From positions 3,658,001-3,722,000 of the forward strand of contig JAHRBC010000007.1 in NCBI GenBank assembly GCA_022702545.1: a DNA stretch of 64,000 nucleotides, given 5' to 3'. Source of the stretch: Phycomyces nitens (Eukaryota; Mucoromycota; Mucoromycetes; Mucorales; Phycomycetaceae). Numbering within the stretch: the stretch's first letter is position 1; each line of letters begins with the position of its first letter. The translations under genes were made by a program, and so were the position numbers. Positions 11,657-21,757 of the stretch are shown in pieces. Under the pieces are notes generated by a model. It did not search any database and had not been told where the DNA came from. It saw only the letters and a list, made by a program, of their open reading frames with translations.

Positions 11657-12063
11657 TTGACTGATTAACTTGCAGTTTCTTAAAAACCTAAATACACAGT
11701 CACAAACACGTGACCCATTTTTCTCTCATATTTTTTTTAAATTTCTGACATCCTATAAAAAAACAATTAAATTTCCGACAATAACCTTTCAGCCTGTTTC
11801 AATTTCATGAAAATTATGATCTCCGCTATGTAATTGTCTCATACCAGAACATTTTTAAAACACTAAGGCTTTTTTTTAAAACTATTTAATTAAAAATGAA
11901 GCAGTGGGATACATTAATAGCTACCATGGCTATCAAACGCGTGGCTCAGATTTTTGATAACTTTATTTTTGCAAAAGACTTAGGCTTTTGAAAAGTATGT
12001 AAAAAAGTTGATATCTAAGTCCGAATGCACCATAAATCAAAATTAAAGATTATGTATAGGGAA
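11657..12063. other. Non-coding spacer
   Basis: AT-rich DNA between the LTR and the DIRS element; I see no gene or repeat. Confidence 0.5.
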
Positions 12064-12094
12064 AATTGTGAGGTTAGTCCGAAGGACTAACCGA

Positions 12095-12201
12095 ACAGGA
12101 ACAGAGAAGTGCTGTGATCATCTTGTATTTTTATTGAGCGAAAAGAGAGAATTTGAAAAATTTTTGTTTAAAAGTCACTATGGATTCAAAGTAATGTACC
12201 T
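12095..12201 (+). repeat. DIRS inverted terminal repeat (recombinase-side)
   Basis: 107 bp pairing in inverted orientation with 16328-16434; differences are confined to an A/T homopolymer stretch. Confidence 0.88.
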
Positions 12202-12242
12202 TGATCATAGCGAGCAGGTCAATGGGAAGGGTTGGGCAGGTA

Positions 12243-12362
12243 ACTTCTCTGTTCCTGTTTGGTTAATCCTTCAGACTAACCTCACAATTGTCTTGTCGAA
12301 ACAAGTTTCTTTGGACAATTCAGTGAGTCCATCGGACCCCAAACAGGAACAGAGAAGTGCTG
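12243..12362. repeat. DIRS internal complementary region
   Basis: Composite of two inverted copies of the element ends: 12243-12289 is the reverse complement of 12064-12110 with a few mismatches, and 12287-12362 matches the reverse complement of the 16.42-16.49-kb end. A GAAA-rich low-complexity run follows (12380-12423). Confidence 0.75.
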
Positions 12363-12560
12363 CTCCAGAGAAGTGCAAAAGACAAAGAGAGAAAGAAAGA
12401 AAGAAAGAAGGAAAGAAAGAAAGGGATAGAACATTGACAAGTCTCTAAACCACACTACCATGTGTCTAGACTACTGGGGTTCAGAGATTGGGGAACTAAC
12501 TGTAGAGGTGTCAGCTGGGAGTACGGATTCCGTAATGTTAGTGCGTAGGGCGCATGAGCG

Positions 12561-13490
12561 TCAGTAGTGAGTGTCGAATACGGAGGGACTAGACCAGTTA
12601 CCCATGGCCACAACATCATCTAAGGGGGCACCACTTTGGATGGCCAAGTCGGAGGCAATGGAATGTACGGACGGACAAGGCTTAACCGAGGTAGACATTT
12701 GTGTAAGCATGCTTAACCAAGACAAGATAGTAGTAACCAAAACTGGGAGAGAAGGTCTCTTGGAGCACACGAATAGTGTGTCTACCGGACGGGAAAGTGC
12801 GGCAGGGTGGTCCCTCAGCACGGAGAAGGCAAGAACAGGACAGAGGGCAAGATTGGCACCGTGGGGGTGAATGATGGGCAACTTGATTATGCGGCGGCCT
12901 TCTCTTGTTTCCTTGGGGGCTTTGATTACAAGGTGGAGTCGGCGTTGGCCATCGATACAGCATTTGCTGAGAATCACCCTATGAAGGTCGGATGGTCTGA
13001 GGAAGGCAGCCATGGCCAGAAGAAAGGCGGTTTTACGAGACAGAGGGAAGAGAGCCATCAAAGGATCTGACGGGATCGCGGCCAGGAATACAAAGGTGGG
13101 GGAGAGGTCGATCAATGGACGAGACATGGCGACAGGCGGTGCCGAAAATTTGAGCAACTTGAACAGATCAGTCAGATGTGGGTCCGCAGACAAGGAGGCA
13201 GGATGATGGTGAAGACATCAAATAGCCGCGCGGAAGATCTGCAGGGTGTTGATGTTGTAAGCTGCCAATTCTGGGGTCGTGAAGAAGTTCACCATGTCTG
13301 TGGCAGACAAGTTCACAAGAGAGACCTCGTTTGCCATGGCCCAAAGAATAAAAAGACACTGGCCCCTGGCGTAGACACGATTGGTTGGACACTCGTCCGT
13401 CAGAGAGTCCAAAAAGAGTTTTTGGGCGTCCTTGGAAAGAAGGGAATCCTCTAAAGTTTGCTTGAGACTCGCCAAACGGAGAGCTTCCAC
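12561..13490 (-). pseudogene. DIRS tyrosine recombinase
   Basis: The N-terminal part (13490-13221) has a SAM-like core-binding region (TDECPTNRVYARGQCLFILWAM). The catalytic part has an Arg-containing FLRPSDLHRV motif and ends MGNWSSPSVFDTHY with the nucleophilic Tyr. The usual second H/R box is degenerate (SVHSIASDLA lacks the expected Arg). An in-frame TGA at 13218-13220 splits the ORF and a TGA follows directly after the terminal Tyr; both could come from CGA Arg codons. The reading frame otherwise continues. It overlaps the end of the RNase H region by 40 bp in a different phase. Confidence 0.8.
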
Positions 13491-15317
13491 CTCGTGTGGG
13501 CCAATGGGTGGGGAGTGAGCGGCAACATGGTCTCAATGGACTTGGACGAGAGGAGGAGGGGTTGGGCTATAGCCATTGATTGGAGAAGTGGGAACCAAAT
13601 CGCCCCCGGCCAATAGGGAACCACTATCGTGGCCGTACTCCGTTCGGTCTGGATCTTGTGTAGGCACTTCAGGATCAAGTTCCATGGTGGATGGAGGTAC
13701 GGGTTCTGGAATGTCGTCCAGGACAGGGAGAAAGCGTCAGTTGCCATTGACCCGGGGTCGATCTTCCAAGAGACATATTGGGGAAGGAGGGCTGTCAAGC
13801 GGTCGGCAAAAAGATCCACGTCGTGGGGTCCCCAAATCTGTTGAATCTGTTGGAAGTAGGTCGGTTGGATCCGCCACAGGTTCTTCGTAAAGATTTGACG
13901 AGAGGCCCAGTCGGCCTGGACATTGAGGCGGCCTGGTATATGCTTTGCTGTGAGGGATAGGCTCCGACTGATGCACATTTCCCACAACTTGGTGGCCAGC
14001 TGGGAGAGGGGAAGAGAGCGAGTACCACCTTGTTTGTTGATGTATGTCATCGAGGTCGTGTTGTCGGTGTGTACCAGAATGGTGGTGTGGCAGAGAGTGG
14101 GGAAGGATTGCAGTGTCAATTGCACCACCTTCATCTCCTTCCAGTTGATGGATTGTAAGGCTTCCTCACTGGTCTAATGCCCATATACTTGTTTGCCTTG
14201 GAAAACACCACCCCATCCACTGTTGCTGGCGTTGACATGAATCTGGAACTGGGGGTCCGAGGCAAGTAACGCCTTGCCGTTCCATTTCGTCAGATTCGTC
14301 CACCACCACCGGAGCTCTTGGCGGCAAGATGGGGGAGCAGAACAGGTAGGTCCCAGGAACGCGGTGAATGAACAGACTGGTTCTTGAACCGGAGGAGATG
14401 CTGGGTGTATAGGTTTGCGGGGAAGATTGCCAGGGTCGCTGCCTTGATACACATAGTAAGGCTGTGTACCTTCCTTGGGGTAGTCGATGTAGAGTCCAAA
14501 AGTGTCTGGATTGACTTCTTGAGATCGCGGATCTTCTTCCCTGGAAGACTGGCCGTCATCGAGTCCGTGTCCAGGACATAGCCCAAGTGCTCTATCCGTC
14601 GGGTCGGGGTCAGGTGTGACTTCTTCATGTTGACCAACCAACCAAGAGACTTCAACTGTTGGAGGATCTGCGCCATCTGGCTGGAGACGAGCTCCTGGGT
14701 TTCTCCAATCAAGAGCCAATTGTCCAGGTAGGCTGTTAGACGAATCCCCGAGGAACGGGCCCACTTGAGAATTGTCTTGGTAAGACGAGTAAAAAGCCAG
14801 GGAACAATAGAGAGGCCAAAGGGAGTCATGCGAAATTGAAAGACCTGGTTGTCCCAAGAAAAATGCAGATATTTGCGAGAATGTTTGTTGATCAAAATAT
14901 GTAGAAAGGCATCTGAGAGATCTATGGATGTCATATAATCCTTGGGACGTATCAAATGGATTACCTGTTTCATGTCTTCCATTTTGAAGTGAGGGGCCTC
15001 CAGAAATTGGTTTAGTGACTTGAGGTTGAAGACTGGTTGGTAGCCACCATTGCATTTCGGGATTACAAACATATTGCTGTAGAAGCCAGGGGACTGGTCC
15101 AGGACTGGCTCGATAGCTTTCTTGTAAAAGAGATCAGAGATCTCTTGTCACAGGAGCTGTCATTGTTTGGAGGTGGAGGGCACGATGTTGAAGGGGTGAT
15201 TGCAAAGTGGGGGGTTTTGACGAAAATGAATGTAGAAGCTGTCTTTGACGACATTGTGCACCCAACGACTGTCAGTGAGACATTGCCAGGCTAGAGAGAA
15301 TCGTTGGAGGCGACCAC
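13451..15317 (-). pseudogene. DIRS reverse transcriptase and RNase H
   Basis: Reading from about 15.3 kb, an AIEPV box leads into RT motifs (MFVIPKCNGGYQPVFNLKSL, DLSDAFLHI, FRMTPFGL). The catalytic box reads YLDNWL, so the second Asp of YxDD is Asn. A frameshift near 14300 separates RT from RNase H. RNase H carries NASNSGWGG, HTDNTTSMTYINKQGG and the later HIPGRLNVQADWASR. Nonsense codons seen are two TGA upstream of the RT core (one at 15148-15150) and a TAG at 14174-14176. Downstream DVDLFAD and PPWNLI motifs are usual for the DIRS RNase H tail. Confidence 0.82.
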
Positions 15318-16259
15318 CTACTGGTGGTTGTTTCCTGCGTGGAATGGATTGTTGCTGTGAGGGTTGCCAGAGGGTCGGTTCTGTGGAGTCTGAAAGTTCT
15401 GGTTGTTGAGGTTCTGAGGTTTCCGAAAATTGGATTGACGGGCTTGGTTGGCTTGGCGAGGTTGGAAGGCTTGGTTGGAGTGAGATACGGGATGTCCACC
15501 AGCACTTTGTGGTGGGACAAGTCGAAAAAACTGTTGTCCATTGGGTGGTGTACCCGAGTTATGGTTGAAGTGGGAGCGGGAAACCGGACGGGTGTCTCGG
15601 AGGGCCTTTTGGGCCGAAGTTTGTTGAACAATGGCATCCCTGAACGCATCAGGTGACATGGTGTAATCCAAGGAAGAAGGTGCCACCAAAAAGGAGGGTT
15701 TGATGGCTCAAAGAGCCAGGTCATTGCGTTGGTTGTTGATTGTACCCTCAACATGGAGAATCATGGAACGGGCGTCGTCCAAGATAGCAAAGATGCGAGG
15801 TTGTTGGTCTTTGGGGATGACCTGTAGCAGGGAGTGGGCCAGCACGTCCAAAGGTCGTAGCACGCCGGAGACGGCATACTGGAGCTGACATAGCGAGGAA
15901 TCCTCCCTCTGCTGTCCTTGGTGGAAGGCCTTGTTGGCTTGTGGCAGAGTGGCCAGAGGTGAGTACTTGACCCCTGAAATCAGGGGGTACTGTTTGAGCA
16001 AGTTACGTTTTTCTTCCTCAGTGAACGTCTGGGAGAAAAGAGAGTGTTGGAGAGAGGGTAACAGGCTTGTCAGTTTCTCGGAGGGAACCCATTCGTAGGT
16101 CTGGCGTATGGGCAAGTTGTGGAGGAGAGGGGCTTGCGTAGATACTGGTTGGGTGTCCATGGGAATTGGTTGGCCAGTCAAGAGGTTCAATTGGGCTTGT
16201 ATTTGAGCCCTTTGTGCATTGGCTTGTTCCAAGAGAACCTGGAGTTCTTGGGTAGACAT
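15318..16259 (-). pseudogene. DIRS gag-like protein
   Basis: First coding region of the element, starting ATG at 16259. The N-terminal helix is Gln-rich (MSTQELQVLLEQANAQRAQI) and the centre resembles gag proteins of fungal DIRS elements by position and composition. The C-terminal third is Asn/Gln/Pro-rich (NFRKPQNLNNQNFQTPQ), a likely RNA-binding tail without zinc knuckles. One in-frame TGA at about 15708 interrupts it (LAL-stop-AIKPS); the frame continues unchanged to 15318. Family assignment comes mainly from synteny with the RT and recombinase. Confidence 0.72.
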
Positions 16260-16327
16260 GCTAAAAGGAATATAGAAATAGGATATGACTTTTGTGCGGT
16301 AATGACCTGCGAGCGAAAAGATGATCG

Positions 16328-16434
16328 AGGTACATTACTTTGAATCCATAGTGACTTTTAAACAAATTTTTTTCAAATTCTCTCTTTTCGCTCAATAAAA
16401 ATACAAGATGATCACAGCACTTCTCTGTTCCTGT
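16328..16434 (-). repeat. DIRS inverted terminal repeat (gag-side)
   Basis: Inverted partner of 12095-12201, lying just upstream of the gag start; it probably contains the promoter. Confidence 0.88.
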
Positions 16435-16490
16435 TTGGGGTCCAATGGACTCACTGAATTGTCCAAAGAAACTTGTTTCGACAGGACAAT

Positions 16491-17501
16491 CAATTTTCAT
16501 GCTATTCACAGTGGGTTTTCATTTTGATCAACAATCCATTTTTATGTATACCGTTGAGGCCTACCATCCTATCAACAAGTATACAGAATCCCATTATAGA
16601 TTCCTTAATTGTCCACCCAATACAAAAAATATTAAATCTATAGAGTGATTACAGTTTACTCTCAGTAATTGTACCCGTTTGTATACTCTTGTACACCATC
16701 TATAAAGCGATTCTACTGGAACAGACAGACCACTCAAAGGCACCAATTTAATATCCATTCTGCTGTTTATCTGACAGGGTATAGATATTACTCCAGCCAC
16801 ATGAAAAAGATAAAAATTGCTACTTCAGTGCTTGTAAAAATAATGAAAACTGCTTTTACAGTGCTTAAAGAATGATAAAACTTGGTTTTGTGGTTTAGAA
16901 AGAATAAAAGCTGCCAGGATAGAGAGGCTCCATTTGTTTATTATTTTACAGGATCAATAGATTTGAAAAATTTTCAATTTTTGTTTATTTGATAAAATAT
17001 TTCTTTAGCTAGCTTTTCTAAAATGCGATTCTCTCCTTTGATAAAACTAATGGTTACATTAATAATGTTTGATAGAAACTTACGATTAATCTGAAGCAAG
17101 ACCAGTCTGCCTAATAAATGCATTTGAGATATAAATATAGAGATAAAAGATAAATTATAATGAGTACTTGTTTAAATGCGATGATATGAATCACAATACT
17201 TACATTATATATAGTAGCCCTGGATCGTTTCGTAGTATTAAATAGCTCTGCACCAAAAACCCAGTATTGTAGAATGAGTCCATTAATACAGGACATGATA
17301 TGCCTAGTAATATATATATTAAAATAAATAAATGATCTATTGTTGATATTGTATAGATAGTTACCTTTTCACGCCAAAGTTAAACTGGTGCTTGATTTGT
17401 TTGTAAGCATATTGAATATTTGTTACTAAATAATATATATAAGCAATTAGACAGGGTATATATAAAATATTTAAAGACAAAGATTAATATGTTCTTGCCA
17501 T
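16491..17501. other. Non-coding AT-rich DNA
   Basis: Only short, compositionally random open frames. No repeat or RNA gene recognised. Confidence 0.5.
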
Positions 17502-17606
17502 CACTACGGCTAAGAAATCGGCAGTTATCTACCATTTTTCCCCACCAAAAAAACAGTAGTTATGTGACCAAAACGGTAGATAACTGCCGATTTCTTAGCC
17601 GTAGTG
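17502..17606. mobile_element. 105-bp CACTA-type MITE
   Basis: Both ends are perfect 32-bp inverted repeats (17502-17533 and 17575-17606) starting CACTACGGCTAAG, separated by 41 bp. The first 8 bases match the terminal repeat of the 3.5-kb CACTA transposon, which suggests a CACTA-type transposase moved it. Flanking triplets are CAT and TAC, so no target duplication is preserved. Transcribed, it would form a long hairpin. Confidence 0.8.
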
Positions 17607-18401
17607 TACCTTTCTCCCTGCTAGGTAAGTATCCTGGCTCTATTAAGAACCAGTTGATGGTGCCAACCAAGAAATATTAATTAATAGAATAGATATACTA
17701 AAGAAATAATTTAGAGACTAGAATATATAGCACAAATGTTTTTTTTATCAAATAAAATGAAAAATAAAAAATTTCAGAATCTATTGCTCCAAAAAAAACA
17801 ATAAACCAGAGAGGTTTGTTTGCATAGAATAACTACAATTAGCTTGCAATAGTCTACAATCCTCCTCGATGGACTGTCAAAACATACTATAAAATCTACT
17901 ATAGAATATAATGAAAGATAAAACTGGTTGTTTGTAAGTGGTCAATCTCCCCTGACACAAACTGTCTGTGTATCATAAAATACAATGCAAAAAAGGGTAG
18001 ATCAACTAGGAATATATTGTGGCTACAATTTATATTTAAGTTTTGCGCTGTTTGAGGGCATTTAAATATTCTACATTGGATTCTTGTACACCAGTAGGTA
18101 GGATGATTCAGTTCATCCCCATATCTTTTTAGTCTACTACGGATCATGATTATATATTACCAAAAGCATAGTAAAACTATACAATTCAGTAGCTTATTTT
18201 ATAAGTTTCATCTACATAATACCCTTAGACTTTTGTAGTGTATCTTGATGGTAATTAGAGTAAAATCATACAGAAATCAATGATTGAAACACAATATTCC
18301 TACTCTTTCTATCCTATAAAACTGTATTCTTTTTGCAGTGAGCTGGGTACTGTATAAAGTGACAGTGTTGTATATCCCATGAAGAAGTTGCTCTACACAT
18401 G
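17607..18401. other. Non-coding AT-rich DNA
   Basis: No supported gene. Confidence 0.5.
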
Positions 18402-18662
18402 CTAATAAGGCCTCTTTGTTAGATGTACAGACTTTATTTCGGATATAGATTTTATATATAAAAAAACACGAGTAATTAGACCAAGAACAAGAGTTCCAAG
18501 AAATGACCAATATAATTTTGTACACTTACTTTCATCAAATTGATCATTATCTTTTTCGCTTTTCAATAAAACACTCGCGGTATCAGTTTCATTATCGTCA
18601 CAATCTTCAGTGTCTTCAACCACCTCAAAATCTTTACCTAATAGACATAAACAGATAATCAT
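18402..18662 (-). CDS. Possible exon(s) of a small acidic/membrane protein
   Basis: After a good splice acceptor (CTATTAG) the frame reads GKDFEVVEDTEDCDDNETD, an acidic stretch, then a GTAAGT donor. Read through, it continues into a hydrophobic segment (LYWSFLGTLVLGLITRVFLY). It could be an exon of a small unknown gene, or the acidic tail of the FAR1/MULE gene just upstream on the same strand. I do not recognise it. Confidence 0.25.
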   Translation of the reverse strand: MIICLCLLGKDFEVVEDTEDCDDNETDTASVLLKSEKDNDQFDESKCTKLYWSFLGTLVLGLITRVFLYIKSISEIKSVHLTKRPY

Positions 18663-19122
18663 AATGGGTTTAGCATTTATCTAATAAAAAAAACTCTTTT
18701 CTTACTAAAATAATAGTCATTAACGTCGTTCTGAACAGAGGAAATTGGCTAAGAAACCAAAACAGAATTGGCAGTAGAATTCTTTGCAGATTCTATTATT
18801 TATGTAAAAATAAAATAAGTACATGAAGCAATTAATATAAAGAGTTCTTTATGGAAACTTGGGAGGCATTCATAGAAGCACAAATAAAAGTATATAATAT
18901 GATTTATGGGTCATTGAAATTAAGTCTTTAATAAAGCATATATAATAGCCAAGTTTTATGAAAATTGTGGTAATCAGGTTTATTTGGGTTTTATCTCCAA
19001 AAAAAAAACAAGATCTCTCTTTATCATAAATTGGAGTCTTACTTTCTTTCAAAGATACTCTGATAATATACTTACCTGTATAAACGCACCCCTAGAAGCC
19101 TCCATAGATTCTCAGCACTTAC

Positions 19123-21171
19123 TAAGGTTTTCTTTGTTATCTGGATAAGGCTCAACAACACAGCTGAGAGGGCCGTTCTCTTTTCTCTCTTCAAAGTATA
19201 TGTAAAGAAATATCAGTCAGAACATATAAAGGTTATGCTTAGTATAGTTGCTTTCAAGGTACAAACCTTGGTCATGTTCAAACTGCCAGCGCATATCAAC
19301 AATGTCAAGAGGTAAAACCTGAGGACTACTAGCAATGATAGAAGGGCATAGTAGCTTGTATCTAATGCGATCCCAGCACTTGTAATTGTCACTTCTAGAA
19401 ACAAAATCAGATTGCAGGCTGGTAATTGTGCTGGTCCTGATCTTGTCCATTGCAAATCTGACAACTTTAAAAGCAAGATTTTTAAATATAAACTCTTTTT
19501 CTTTGTCAAATAAAACTGAATCGATGCTGATCCTCTCAACATTTAGCTTTCTGTAGCGATTTGCTCTCTTTGAAAAAAAAAGTTAAAATATGGATGGTAG
19601 ATTTTCTGGGATTAATCATTTACCTTTTGCTCGTAGTATGCGTTCATTCGCTTAACAGCAAGTGTGAGCTTGGAAGCAGACTGGCTACCCAAAGCTCTTT
19701 TCAGACCTGAATGGAAGCTCTCTACTCTTCCAGAAATTCGGTTTCCCATGTGAGGGTGATCGTTGTCATACCTACCTATCCAGTGTTTGATCTCATCATC
19801 CTAGAGCAAGCTAATACAAGATTATGATTAGCAAAAGACTTTAACAAAAACTCTCTAACTTACACATCCTCCAAGTATCGCAGTGACAAACTTCCGTTGT
19901 TCTTGAAGTAGCCATGAGTTGTGATCAGCTGTTCAGAGCTGCCAAGTTCCTCCTTATAGCTTGCTTCGTCAAAGCTAGACATAATCGCCTTGAAGTCTAA
20001 TTCAGCTTGAGCGCGACGAAGATTATACTCGGCTGAATCGATTATTCCAATTGGGAGCTTCGTAGCCATGGTATTCCACAAATCCCAGGAACAGAACAAG
20101 TGCCGGCTTTCCGGGAAAATAGCATCAATTGCGTTGCGCAAAGCCTGCTCGTTGTCAGTGACAAAAACTGATGGCAAAGGGTGTTCATTTGTAGGCCAAA
20201 TGGCCTCTCGCAATTCCTCTTGGATACAGGTGCCCATGGCCTCGGTTTCCAAACTAACAAAAGCTGCTGAAATTGCAAAAGTTTGCAGCTTATTGCTTCC
20301 TTTATCAGAGGAGGCATTGCTTGTGCCAACAACATTTACAAGAGACAGCTTGTGCACATTGGTCTTGTAGGTTGGATCGATCGTAACTTCCTCGGGCCAA
20401 ATTCCCACCTCTTGAATTGCTGCATGGTAAATAAAGAAGATTCCTTTGAATTCTTGCATGTCTCCTTTCGTCTCTACTTGAATGTGAACAGTATATCCAA
20501 TGCTTTCAAGATAGGATATAAGGAGAAACATTTCTTTTCCATTCTCATTCTTCGAAAAAAGAGTTTGGATATTATGAATGTCCTTTTTGATGATATTCGT
20601 TGCATTCAAATCTTTCAAAGTCTAGGTAAAAATAATTTAGAAATAGTTGCCAAGTATTGATAAGTGCACTTATGTCCATAACACTTTTAACTGGGTCTTT
20701 ATGGCCACTAGCCAGCAAAGTGTAGATTCGTTCCATAATTTTAGGTGACTGCTTACGATTGACTGCATAAGTAGTGTTGTCCTGTGAGATGGGATGATCG
20801 TGTTCCATGTTGTTTCTAGTTATGGCGAAATCAAACAAGTTGAAAGAAGCAGGACAATCAAACTTTTGGGTTTTCCGTTTCACTTCTTTCTTTACGGTCT
20901 CGGCGCCTTCGATTGTTTCTTGCTTCTCAATGCCAACAGATTTTTTTTCCAATTCACGTTTTCATCTTCCATTCTTGCAAATGTAAGCAAATTTGCCTTG
21001 CTTAAGACTCGAGCTTTCGATAGAAAAGATGACGTTGTATTTCTTTCCAAAGCTTTTAACAGTTTCGGTAAGCTCTTCTTTTGATTGAAATTGTCTGCGA
21101 AGGGCAAAGCTTTTCTTAAATTTGGTGGGAGTGTATTGAGGGAGCGTATGAAGAATCTCCCAATTTTTTTT
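19123..21171 (-). pseudogene. FAR1/MULE-type transposase, broken
   Basis: Read on the minus strand from 21.17 kb, a FAR1-like DNA-binding region (SKEELTETVKSFGKKYNVIF, then FDCPASFNLF and MEHDHP for the Cys/His finger) leads into a MULE transposase core. The core shows TIDPTYKTN and FVTDNEQAL acidic positions and FCSWDLW where C-x2-H is usual. The tail has SFHSGLKRALGS and a decayed SWIM finger (KCWDRIRYKLLCPSI lacks the final Cys-x-His). Introns are seen near 19.81, 19.58 and 19.22 kb; exons continue to at least 19123 (ENGPLSCVVEPYPDNKENL). A TGA at 20962-20964 interrupts the FAR1 domain and no upstream ATG precedes a stop, so it is probably dead, or a mis-modelled domesticated gene. Confidence 0.7.
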
Positions 21172-21757
21172 TCAAAGTCTCAATCTTAAGTAAAAGCACT
21201 GTATTATTTGTCCAATAGAAAAGGAGTGAGAATATCCAAAAAAAGAAGCTCTGGCGTGTCTAAAGGTATAGTCTGATTGGTCTAAATTTCCTCATAAAGT
21301 CTAAGAGTGACATTTAATTCGTCTAATTAACTTTAAGAATTGTCCCAACTTCAAGTTAAAATATAAGAGATTCCATGCCAGTCAGATTTAATCAATTAAT
21401 GGATTTCGATTATATCAAATGTAAACGACTTTAAAGCTTCTAGCGCGCAAAACATCTTCCCATGGTCAGGGATCTTCTAATTGTAATGCGCTAATTAGGA
21501 TATATATTGTTACGACTATTACTGAAAATACCCCTTTTCTTCTTTTTTTTTATAAAAACATATTTAAATAACGAAAGGCCCTCTTGTTTAATGTCTACTC
21601 TATGCTTTTCTAGTCTGGATATCGACATATTTGTATTAAAAGCTACTAATAAAAGACATAAAAAACTGTTTTAACATCCCAGTTAAGGAATTTTATATTT
21701 AATATCCCGCCATTATATTCTTTGTCTTCCGGTTTCTCCCCTTTTTCTTTACACAAC
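21172..21757. other. Intergenic region upstream of the 21.8-kb gene
   Basis: AT-rich; the last 30 bp before the ATG are pyrimidine-rich (TTTCTCCCCTTTTTCTTT), a common leader composition in fungi. No other feature seen. Confidence 0.45.

Larger units (their letters stand above)
12064..16490 (-). mobile_element. DIRS-type tyrosine-recombinase retrotransposon, inactivated
   Basis: Minus-strand order is gag, then reverse transcriptase plus RNase H, then tyrosine recombinase, the order of DIRS elements. The ends carry inverted repeats: 12095-12201 pairs with 16328-16434 (107 bp, nearly identical). Next to the recombinase end, 12243-12362 contains inverted copies of both outermost ends: 12243-12289 pairs with 12064-12110, and 12287-12362 matches the reverse of the 16.42-16.49-kb end. 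This fits the internal complementary region used for circle formation in DIRS replication. All three coding regions carry nonsense codons, so this copy is dead. End positions are estimates to a few bases. Confidence 0.88.

Noticed and set aside
14174..15055. 293-codon open frame overlapping the DIRS reverse transcriptase
   Set aside because: Mostly a shadow frame; only its last ~50 codons are real RNase H start, reached through the frameshift near 14300.
17502..17606. Hairpin considered as a microRNA or transcription terminator
   Set aside because: Perfect 32-bp ends starting CACTACGG and a second copy at 8.2 kb identify a MITE; no expression evidence in the sequence.
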